Shown one piece after another: positions 1 to 10,214 of a stretch of 64,000 nucleotides of DNA. Under the pieces are notes generated by a model, which was not told where the DNA came from, made no database searches, and saw nothing but the letters and a program-made list of their open reading frames with translations. Location of the stretch: positions 1 through 64,000 of the forward strand of contig JAIXMF010000020.1 in NCBI GenBank assembly GCA_025201365.1. The letters run 5' to 3'. A program made the translations under genes and the position numbers. Numbering within the stretch: the stretch's first letter is position 1; the number at the start of each line of letters is the position of its first letter. The DNA comes from Syncephalis plumigaleata. Taxonomy: Eukaryota; Zoopagomycota; Zoopagomycetes; Zoopagales; Piptocephalidaceae.

Positions 1-3000
1 GTTTATTGCTTACGCGTTACTCGTTACTCGTTTATTGCTCATTCACTCACTTGTTCACTCGTTATTCCGTATCTATCACCGTAACACTCTTAACTGGCTG
101 TATGCACACTAACACACTCGTCAACACACTTGTTTATTGCTTACGCGTTACTCGTTTACTCGTTTATTGCTCATTCATCACTTGTTCACTCGTTATTCCG
201 TATCTATCACCGTAACACTCTTAACTGGCTGATTATGCACACTAAACACTCGTCAACACACTTGTTTATGCTTACGCGTTACTCGTTACTCGTTTATTGC
301 TCATTCGTTCACTTGTTCACTCGTTATTCCCGTATCTATCACCGTAACACTCTTAACTGGCTGATTATGCCACACTAACACACTCGTAACACACTTGTTT
401 ATTGCTTACGCGTTACTCGTTTACTCGTTTATTGCTCATTCGTTCACTTGTTCACTCGTTATTCGTATCTATCACCGTAACACTCTTAACTGGCTGTATA
501 TGCACACTAACACACTCGTCAACACACTTGTTTATTGCTTACGCGTTACTCGTTACTCGTTTATTGCTCATTCGTCACTTGTTCACTCGTTATTCCGTAT
601 CTATTGCCGTAACACTCTTAACTGGCTGTATGCACACTAACACACTCGTCAACACACTTGTTTATTGCTTACGCGTTACTCGTTACTCGTTTATTGCTCA
701 TTCACTCACTTGTTCACTCGTTATTCGCATATCTATTGCCGTAACACTCTTAACTGGCTGCTGTATGCACACTAACACACTCGTCAACACACTTGTTTAT
801 TGCTTACGCGTTACTCGTTACTCGTTTATTGCTCATTCGTTCACTTGTTCACTCGTTATTCCCGTATCTATCACCGTAACACTCTTAACTGGCTGTATAT
901 GCAACTAACACACTCGTCAACACACTTGTTTATTGCTTACGCGTTACTCGTTACTCGTTTATTGCTCATTCGTTCACTTGTTCACTCGTTATTCCGTATC
1001 TATTGCCGTAACACTCTTAACTGGCTGTATGCACACTAACACACTCGTCAACACACTTGTTTATGCTTACGCGTTACTCGTTACTCGTTTATTGCTCATT
1101 CGTCACTTGTTCACTCGTTATTCCATATCTATTGCCGTAACACTCTTAACTGGCTGATATATGCAACTAACACACTCGTCAACACACTTGTTTATTGCTT
1201 ACGCGTTACTCGTTACTCGTTTATTGCTCATTCGTTCACTTGTTCACTCGTTATTCCGTATCTATTGCCGTAACACTCTTAACTGGCTGTTATGCACACT
1301 AACACACTCGTCAACACACTTGTTTTGCTTACGCGTTACTCGTTACTCGTTTATTGCTCATTCACTCACTTGTTCACTCGTTATTCGCATATCTATCACC
1401 GTAACACTCTTAACTGACTGTATGCACACTACACACTCGTCAACACACTTGTTTATTGCTTACGCGTTACTCGTTACTCGTTTATTGCTCATTCGTTCAC
1501 TTGTTCACTCGTTATTCCGTATCTATTGCCGTAACACTCTTAACTGGCTGTATGCACACTAACACACTCGTCAACACACTTGTTTATTGCTTACGCGTTA
1601 CTCGTTACTCGTTTATTGCTCATTCGTTCACTTGTTCACTCGTTATTCCCGTATCTATCACCGTAACACTCTTAACTGCTGATATATGCACACTACACAC
1701 TCGTCAACACACTTGTTTATTGCTTACGCGTTACTCGTTACTCGTTTATTGCTCATTCGTCACTTGTTCACTCGTTATTCGCATATCTATCACCGTAACA
1801 CTCTTAACTGACTGTATGCACACTAACACACTCGTCAACACACTTGTTTATTGCTTACGCGTTACTCGTTACTCGTTTATTGCTCATTCGTTCACTTGTT
1901 CACTCGTTATTCCCGTATCTATCACCGTAACACTCTTAACTGGCTGATATATGCACACTCACACACTCGTCAACACACTTGTTTATTGCTTACGCGTTAC
2001 TCGTTACTCGTTTATTGCTCATTCGTCACTTGTTCACTCGTTATTCCGTATCTATTGCCGTAACACTCTTAACTGCTGTATGCATGCACTAACACACTCG
2101 TCAACACACTTGTTTATTGCTTACGCGTTACTCGTTACTCGTTTATTGCTCATTCGTTCACTTGTTCACTCGTTATTCCGTATCTATTGCCGTAACACTC
2201 TTAACTGGCTGTATGCACACTAACACACTCGTCAACACACTTGTTTATTGCTTACGCGTTACTCGTTACTCGTTTATTGCTCATTCGTTCACTTGTTCAC
2301 TCGTTATTCCATATCTATGCCGTAACACTCTTAACTGCTGTATGCACACTAACACACTCGTCAACACACTTGTTTATTGCTTACGCGTTACTCGTTACTC
2401 GTTTATTGCTCATTCGTTCACTTGTTCACTCGTTATTCGCATATCTATCACCGTAACACTCTTAACTGGCTGATTATGCACACTAACACACTCGTCAACA
2501 CACTTGTTTATTGCTTACGCGTTACTCGTTACTCGTTTATTGCTCATTCGTTCACTTGTTCACTCGTTATTCGCATATCTATTGCCGTAACACTCTTAAC
2601 TGGCTGTATGCACACTAACACACTCGTCAACACACTTGTTTATTGCTTACGCGTTACTCGTTACTCGTTTATTGCTCATTCGTTCACTTGTTCACTCGTT
2701 ATTCCGTATCTATTGCCGTAACACTCTTAACTGGCTGTATGCACACTAACACACTCGTCAACACACTTGTTTATTGCTTACGCGTTACTCGTTACTCGTT
2801 TATTGCTCATTCGTTCACTTGTTCACTCGTTATTCCGTATCTATCCCGTAACACTCTTAACTGGCTGATATATGCACACTAACACACTCGTCAACACACT
2901 TGTTTTGCTTACGCGTTACTCGTTACTCGTTTATTGCTCATTCGTTCACTTGTTCACTCGTTATTCCGTATCTATCCCGTAACACTCTTAACTGGCTGTA

Positions 3001-4492
3001 TGCACACTAACACACTCGTCAACACACTTGTTTATTGCTTACGCGTTACTCGTTACTCGTTTATTGCTCATTCTTCACTTGTTCACTCGTTATTCGCATA
3101 TCTATTGCCGTAACACTCTTAACTGGCTGTATGCACACTAACACACTCGTCAACACACTTGTTTATTGCTTACGCGTTACTCGTTACTCGTTTATTGCTC
3201 ATTCGTTCACTTGTTCACTCGTTATTCCGTATCTATCACCGTAACACTCTTAACTGGCTGATATATGCACACTACACACTCGTCAACACACTTGTTTATT
3301 GCTTACGCGTTACTCGTTACTCGTTTATTGCTCATTCGTTCACTTGTTCACTCGTTATTCCGTATCTATCACCGTAACACTCTTAACTGGCTGTATGCAC
3401 ACTAACACACTCGTCAACACACTTGTTTATTGCTTACGCGTTACTCGTTACTCGTTTATTGCTCATTCGTTCACTTGTTCACTCGTTATTCCGTATCTAT
3501 TGCCGTAACACTCTTAACTGGCTGTTATGCACACTAACACACTCGTCAACACACTTGTTTATTGCTTACGCGTTACTCGTTACTCGTTTATTGCTCATTC
3601 GTTCACTTGTTCACTCGTTATTCCGTATCTATCACCGTAACACTCTTAACTGGCTGATATATGCACACTAACACACTCGTCAACACACTTGTTTATTGCT
3701 TACGCGTTACTCGTTACTCGTTTATTGCTCATTCATCACTTGTTCACTCGTTATTCGCATATCTATCACCGTAACACTCTTAACTGACTGTATGCACACT
3801 AACACACTCGTCAACACACTTGTTTATTGCTTACGCGTTACTCGTTACTCGTTTATTGCTCATTCGTTCACTTGTTCACTCGTTATTCACGTATCTATTC
3901 CGTAACACTCTTAACTGGCTGTTATGCACACTAACACACTCGTCAACACACTTGTTTATTGCTTACGCGTTACTCGTTACTCGTTTATTGCTCATTCGTT
4001 CACTTGTTCACTCGTTATTCCGTATCTATCACCGTAACACTCTTAACTGGCTGATATATGCACACTAACACACTCGTCAACACACTTGTTTATGCTTACG
4101 CGTTACTCGTTACTCGTTTATTGCTCATTCGTTCACTTGTTCACTCGTTATTCGCATATCTATTGCCGTAACACTCTTAACTGGCTGATATATGCACACT
4201 AACACACTCGTCAACACACTTGTTTATTGCTTACGCGTTACTCGTTACTCGTTTATTGCTCATTCGTTCACTTGTTCACTCGTTATTCCATATCTATTGC
4301 CGTAACACTCTTAACTGGCTGTATATGCACACTAACACACTCGTCAACACACTTGTTTTGCTTACGCGTTACTCGTTACTCGTTTATTGCTCATTCGTTC
4401 ATTGTTCACTCGTTATTCGTATCTATCCCGTAACACTCTTAACTGCTGATATATGCCACTACACACTCGTCAACACACTTGTTTATGCTTAC
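1..4492. repeat. 132-bp minisatellite array, about 34 units
   Basis: A nearly homogeneous tandem array that begins before the window. The anchor ACGCGTTAC recurs at about 12, 144, 273, 409, 540, 671 and so on to 4489, a mean spacing of 131.7 bp. Each unit holds the block GTTACTCGTTACTCG, a TTCACTTGTTCACTCG block, a variable site (ATCACCG, ATTGCCG or ATCCCG) and AACACACTCGTCAACACAC. Units differ mostly by single-base indels and by the variable site. Open frames of up to about 170 codons are by-products of the repeat and change frame from unit to unit, so I call no gene. Location beside other repeats suggests subtelomeric or heterochromatic DNA. Confidence 0.97.
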
Positions 4493-6300
4493 GCGTTTCT
4501 CGCGTTCTACTCGTTATATTCGTTCTACTCCTTCTACTCATTCAACTTGCATGAGCTTGCCACTATACTCCTTCCTCTCGCACTATCTACTCACTATACT
4601 CGTTTCTCGCGTGTTCTACTCACTTCTCTGCCGAGCTTGCCATTCCTCGCGCGCTTTACTCACTATGCTCACTCCTTGCACGTTCTAATCCTTCCTCGGC
4701 GTTTACTCACTCCTCTTGTATGATCTGCTCACTATGCTCACTCCTGCGCGTTCTACTTGTTTCTCACTCATTCCTCGCTCGATCGTGTCACTATGCTTAC
4801 TCCTTTGCTCGATCTACTCATTCGTCGCGTTCCGCTCGTTATATTCAATATGCTTTCTACTGCATACAACTAAAAAGATTACCGTCAATATACTACTTTA
4901 TTACATGTGTATACACTCGTTACTATGAACTAACCAACCTACTACACCTTCATCGTTCACTCGCGTGCTACACTAATTCCTCTCACATTCTACTTACACT
5001 CGTCGCGCTCATCCTCTCTGGCATTCCTTACGCGTTCTATACATTACGCTCATTCCTCGCTGACGTTCCTCATTGACTCTACCCGCTACACTCATTACGT
5101 TCATTCCACCCTAGCTCTACTCGATATACTCATAACACTCATTCCCGCGCGTTTTACTCATTACGCTCGCACATTCCTCTTGCTTACTCGCGCGTTCTAG
5201 TCATTCTTCTTGTCACTTTACTCGCTCCTCTTACTCGTTGTATTCATTATCCTCCTCCTCCTCTTACTCACTATACTCACTCCTCGCTCGTTCTATTCCC
5301 TATACTTACTCTTCTTGCGTTCTAGTCACTCCTCTCCCACGATCTACTCGTTCCTTTCGCGTTTTACTCTTTCCTCTCACTCGATCTTGTCATTATACTC
5401 ACTCATCTTGCTCGATCTACTCGTTCACTGCGTGCTTTTCTCCTTCTTCTTACTCGTTGTACTCATTACTCGTTCTTCTCGCGCTCTACTCACTCCTCTC
5501 ACGCGTTATATGCATTCACTCGCTCGCTCTAGTTACTATGCTCGTTCCTCTTGCACGAGCTAATTCTCCGTTGCACGCTTATACTCTCCGGTTTCTCGTT
5601 CTCGATCTACTCACTTCTCTTGCGTTTATCGTTCCTCTCTCTCTCGCTTGATCTCGTTCGTCGCGCACTATACTCGCTGTACTTACTCGTTTCTCTTGAT
5701 CTACTCGCTCTTCTCGCGCTTTACTCATCATACTTATTCCTCGTGTGTTCTTGTCATTCTACTCACTCCTCTTGCTCAATCTTGTCACTATACTCGCTCA
5801 TCTCACTCGATCTACTCGTTCCTTGCGCATTTTACTCACATTCCTCGCGCTCGTCTACTCACTATGCTTATCTCTCGTGTGTTCTACTCATTTCTCTCGC
5901 ACGATCTACTCGTTCTTCGCTTTCTATTGCATACGAACTAATAAAGATCTAACCATTTAGCATATATTCTTTTATTACAAAGTATATGCAATCGTTACTA
6001 TAAACAAACCAAACTACTACAGCAACAATTCCTCTTGCACGTTCTACTCCCCATGCTCGCCATACTCACTCATCTTGCTTTATCTCATCACTTCTCTCGC
6101 TCGATCTCGTTCCTCACACTCACTATACTCACTCCTCTCTCTCCATCTCGTCCTATACTCACTTCTCTCGCTCGATCTACTCATAACTCGTGCGCTATAC
6201 TCGTTTCTTGTTCGATCTTGTTACTATCTCACTCCTCTTGCTCAATCTCGTTCCTCACGTCTTATCTTTACTCGTTCGCTCAATACCGCGTAACTCGTCA
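4493..6300. repeat. Pyrimidine-rich degenerate repeat, with a ~1.07-kb higher-order repeat
   Basis: The + strand is strongly C/T-rich and built from degenerate motifs such as CTCGATCTACTCGTTC and CTCACTCCTCTCGCTCG. A distinct AT-rich segment of about 100 bp occurs at about 4853-4950 and again at about 5926-6026, both containing TTTATTACA and ending near ACTACTACA or CTACTACACC. The spacing of about 1073 bp points to an older duplication of the whole block. The array upstream grades into this region at about 4490. No gene is supported; the open frames are low-complexity Ser/Leu/Tyr strings. Confidence 0.85.
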
Positions 6301-6735
6301 TACGTCTTCGGTACATAGTAATATGGAACGTACATTGATCGGTTAATGCTACGTGATTCTACGCAGGTGTACTAAAGGTTTATTGTTATTAACGAGTGAG
6401 TCTAGAACAGACCTCGAGCGTGTCCTATGAGGCTTGACGCTTTCACTTCATCATGACTAACTCCTGTTCTAGAAGGCAGTTAGCTTCACGATCTAGCATG
6501 CATATATAATACCCGGTCAAAGGGACATTCAGTCGTGTGCCACTCTGTCTACTATTACCTGATCTACGCCGTTTAACGCCACTCTCTACATATCAACAGG
6601 CTATGAAGCAACGTGTGCCATTCTCGACTACGTGCCTATATGCTCCATATATTGACCGGTGCATCCTACGTGAACCTATACCGCGTAACTAACTCGCATG
6701 GTTACATGTACCTGGGGTTAATAGTTCCTAATCAT
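6301..6735. other. Unassigned sequence, no gene seen
   Basis: Mixed-composition sequence between the pyrimidine-rich block and the diverged module fragment. I see no coding region with splice signals, no RNA gene and no clear repeat. Confidence 0.5.
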
Positions 6736-7330
6736 TCTTGGTTATTGGTGAATACCACCTGCTTTACACGTTCACCTCTCTCTCTCTCTATTGTTTACTC
6801 TTTCCTTTCTCTCTTTCTTCGCCGTTCACTACTCGTATTCGTGATGCTAGCTGTACCTGTTCTTTATTTCTCCTTCTCCTATTCATCTTGTATACGTTAC
6901 CTTTGCTTAACACACTCGCGTACTTGTACTTTCTCCTCTCTCGCTTGTTTATGTTTTACTCGCGTTTGCTGTTCACTCACTTCCTTGTTGTTGTCGTTGA
7001 TCTAACGTAGTTCGCGTCATCATCTACGCGTTCTATTCATCCTGTCTATTGTCCTTACCTCTTTGTTGTTTGCGGTGCTTTTCTACGCACGCTCACTACG
7101 ATCACGCGTTCATACTCACTTTATTCTGCTGTAATCGCCTCCTCTTCAGCCTGTAGCGCTTGTGCACGACAAGACTACCGTGTTGTTCCTGCGAGTGTGT
7201 TACAGCTGTCATTGCGTCATGATCCACTCGCGCGTTTATTCCTTTGTACGTTAACAGTGCTCATCTGCTACTCTTTATATTGCAAGGTAAGCTGCCGTTT
7301 GTTTATTAGATTTCTACTGTGCACTAGCTA
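6736..7330 (+). repeat. Diverged third copy of the left part of the kinase module
   Basis: About 7021-7200 aligns loosely with 10426-10630 and 50420-50610. Shared landmarks in the same order are ACGCGTTCTATTC, a CTATTG..CTTAC..CTTTG stretch, GTGGTGCTTT or GCGGTGCTTTTCTACG, CACTTTATTC, and a TGTGCACGA motif near a GCTTGT. It is clearly older than the other two copies, with many indels. No gene is seen in it. Confidence 0.55.
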
Positions 7331-7439
7331 CGGGTATTGCTTGCGCGTCTAAAGCTATTCTGTATGCTGTTTTGCATACTGTGTACGCTTCAAGTAAGTT
7401 CCGTTTGTTTACTTTTCTATGCTCATTACACTCGTGTAA

Positions 7440-7760
7440 GCCGTTTATTAATAAAAAGCAATAAAGCTATTAGTACACCTACTAATTGGTCATTAGTATG
7501 GTATTAATAAAGTGTAATAAATTACTAATATAGCCCTTAGTAAAATTAACAAGGGTTAGCAGCTTAAAACTAGCAAAAAATTACTAATGAACCATTAATA
7601 AAAGTTAACAAATTTGTTAACAAATTCATTAGTAAAAATTAGCAGTTTAATCCTAACAAAATACTGGCAAAAACTAGCAAAAATATTACTAATGAACCCA
7701 TTAATAAAAGTTAACAAAAAGTTAACAAATTTATTAACATTTATCCCCCATTATTAACAC
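7440..7760. repeat. TTAATAA/GTTAACAA-rich arm (left)
   Basis: AT-rich block made of repeated TTAATAAAAGTTAACAAA, ACTAATGAACC and TTAGTAAAAATTAGCAG words. The same words occur in the opposite orientation (TTAACTTTTATTAATAA) at 8640-9000, so the two blocks form a degenerate pair of inverted arms about 900 bp apart. This resembles the arms of a non-autonomous element, but I could not define exact ends. Confidence 0.5.
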
Positions 7761-7784
7761 CATTTCCCCTATATTGCCACCTAT

Positions 7785-7905
7785 TTATAGCTATATATAG
7801 AGCGGCTATATATGCTATATATAGAACTATATATAGATATTACGTCATATTTCTATATATAGTACTATTTATAGCTGTTCTATATATAGCTATTAATAGA
7901 AACGC
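7785..7905. repeat. Cluster of CTATATATAG palindromes
   Basis: Within 120 bp the perfect palindrome CTATATATAG occurs repeatedly, together with relatives such as CTATTTATAG and CTATTAATAG. The region could fold into hairpins or cruciforms. It lies between the left TTAATAA arm and the small inverted-repeat element. Confidence 0.75.
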
Positions 7906-8008
7906 AGTCACGGATATTATTTGTATGGCGTTTTACTTTCCACCCATTAACTATCGTTGTTGTGGTCCAATCTCGCTGTTTGTGCACTCATTCGACGTAT
8001 CTCGCTTT

Positions 8009-8531
8009 TCCGGACCAGAATATGTACCTGTTGCCTAAATAAATGACAAATAGGGCGGTAAAATGTCGATAGTTGTCGTGATTCTTGATTTGGCTGTGCT
8101 TTCCAGTATCCATGTTTTCCTCCCCCGATATCCATCAGATCGGCATGCGGGTGCTGCCATTCTACTGGGCATCACAGAGTGCACAAGTCTACTTATTCGC
8201 TGAACCCAGCATAGCTTAGTAGTATGGCGAGTAAAGCCGCGGAAATCGCCGTGATTCTTGAATTTGTATGGTAGTTTCCCTATAATACCGTGTTTTTCAA
8301 TGCTATTACCATAACGCACTTGAAAGCATGCACAAATAGTGCATTTCGCATGTCCAGACGGCAATAGCGAGTTGATTGATATGCGAGTCGGCTACAATCG
8401 ATGCATTTTCAGGCAATAAATCGCAAATAGTCTATTTCTCCCATACAAATCGCGTTATTTGGGCATCCGGTCCTTTTCATTTTGCTCAAATGGCGTTATT
8501 TCTCAATGGTAGTGGCATATTCTGGTCCGGA
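8009..8531. mobile_element. Small element bounded by 15-bp inverted repeats
   Basis: CCGGACCAGAATATG at 8009-8023 is matched by its exact reverse complement CATATTCTGGTCCGG at 8517-8531. The 523-bp interior has two direct repeats containing GTGATTCTTGA (about 8078 and 8254) but no credible coding frame. This fits a non-autonomous DNA transposon or MITE-like element. No clear target duplication is visible, and family is unknown. Confidence 0.5.
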
Positions 8532-8584
8532 CGGGCCTTCTGACTTCAATAGGTGCAATACTACCTCCAGAAGACCAGAATTGA

Positions 8585-8935
8585 GCGAGAAAAATGGATA
8601 TACCAGAAAAATGACCTGATTCTCCAAGGGCCCCAATGGGCCATTAACTTTTATTAATAAGTTTGTTAACTTTTATTAGTAATTTATTAACTTTTTATTA
8701 GTAATTTACTAGCATTTATTAGCCAGACATGGACCCGGTCCCCTCAAGAGCCGCAGAAGAGCCGCAGAAGAGCCCAAATAGCTATTAACTTTTATTAATA
8801 AATTCATTAACTTTTTATTAGTAATTTTGTTAACTTTTATTAACCAGAAAAATGACCTGGTCCTCCATGAGTCGCAATGGTCCCCATTGGCGCCCATTGG
8901 CCTATTAACTTTCATTAACATGTAGTCATGGCTAT
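8585..8935. repeat. Tandem ~125-bp repeat ending in the right TTAATAA arm
   Basis: Three imperfect units combine a GC-richer part (around CCAGAAAAATGACCTG, then a CAATGG or AGCCGCAG section) with TTAACTTTTATTAATAA. The first is near 8605, the second near 8720 and the third near 8845. The AT part is the reverse complement of the words at 7590-7740. Confidence 0.6.
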
Positions 8936-9009
8936 ACTATTAGCAAGAGACAACAAAGCAATCCGATGGGTATTAGTAAGCTAACTGACTTTTATTAACA
9001 TTTATTAAT

Positions 9010-9390
9010 AACAATGGCTCACATTAATGGGTCTATAGGTATAGCCATGGTGATCATGACAACATTCATTATTGTTTCAATACTGAGACATATGCATGAC
9101 GATGACCATACACTCTGGCCTTCATGACTATACCTCCTTTTATATCCCTTCAATAATAATACAACACATACCAGCATGTTCCTCATTTCAATATGATTGA
9201 ATGAATGCACTTGTAGTGTTCTCGCTTCATTACCCATGTCATGAAAAATCGGCGAGTGTAATTGACATGTTCACTATACACATGGCTCCCATGTCGCTAC
9301 CTCCTCTAGTATGCTTCCTATATTGTTTAATAATACCACCATGTTCTCCATTACCATGCTGTAGCTTTGTTACTCGATTTATTATACATT
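9010..9390. other. Unassigned sequence, no gene seen
   Basis: Mixed-composition sequence between two repeat blocks. Short open frames on both strands lack splice signals and any recognisable motif. Confidence 0.4.
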
Positions 9391-9948
9391 ATTGCATTCA
9401 TTCAATGTTGCTATACTCATTTCTTTACTAATCCCGCTCCTTCCTCGCACGTTATATTCATTACTCTCATTCTCTCACTCGCTCGCTCTACTCATTCCTT
9501 GCATAGTCTTGTCACTATACTCACAGTCCTCTCGCTCGATCTCATCACTTCCCTCACTCGATCTATTTTTATACTTACTATACTCACTCCTCATCTTCAT
9601 CTCGTCACTATACTCACTCATCTCGCTCCATCTCGTCACTATATCCACTCCTCTTGCTCGATCTACTCGTTCGCGGCGTGCTTTACTCCTTCTTCTTACT
9701 CGTCCTATTCATTACTCGTGTGTTCTACTCAATACTCTCACTCCTCTCGCTCGGATCTACTCACTATACTCAATACGCTCACGCATTCGTCTTACACTCC
9801 TCGCTTATTCTACTTGTTTCTCGCTCGATCTTGTCACTATACTCACTCTTTCGCTTGAGCTCACTCCTCTTGCACGATCTAGTTCGTTGCGCGCTTTATT
9901 TATTCCTCTTATTCACTATACTTGTTTCCTGCCCGATCTCCCCGCTCA
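9390..9948. repeat. Pyrimidine-rich degenerate repeat (second block)
   Basis: Same character as 4493-6300: C/T-rich + strand with CTCGCTCGATCT, CACTATACTCACTC and similar words. It leads directly into two degenerate copies of the minisatellite unit. No gene is supported. Confidence 0.75.
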
Positions 9949-10160
9949 CTCGTTATTCGCATATTTATCACCGTGACACTCGTAGGAGGTGGATATGCAC
10001 GCTCACACACTCGCTAACCACTTGTTTGTTCATTAGCTGACTACTGACTAGTTCACTCGTCAACCGCGTAGTTATCACCGTGACACTCTAGGAGGTGGAT
10101 ATGCACACTAGTGCACTTGTGAACACACTCGCTTTGTTTACGCGTTACTTCTTTATTCCT
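9949..10160 (+). repeat. Two degenerate units related to the 132-bp minisatellite
   Basis: Around 9949-10035 and 10060-10155 the order of landmarks matches the array unit: a CGTTATTCGCATAT or CGCGTAGTTA part, TATCACCGTGACACTC, GGATATGCAC, a CACTCG..CAC part and TTTACGCGTTACTTC. They differ from the array in having AGGAGGTGG where array units have TTAACTGGC. They sit beside the kinase module, so they may be the ancestral form from which the array expanded. Confidence 0.65.
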
Positions 10161-10214
10161 CTCACTATTTGATCTGCCAATCATCATTCCTGCTTCCCTT
10201 GATTCTTTTGCTTA

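Noticed and set aside
402-908. Long open frames across the minisatellite (up to about 168 codons)
   Set aside because: They are translations of the tandem repeat, alternate between frames, and lack any start context or domain.
1-4492. CRISPR-like reading of the tandem array
   Set aside because: No unique spacers; entire 132-bp units repeat, and the genome is eukaryotic.
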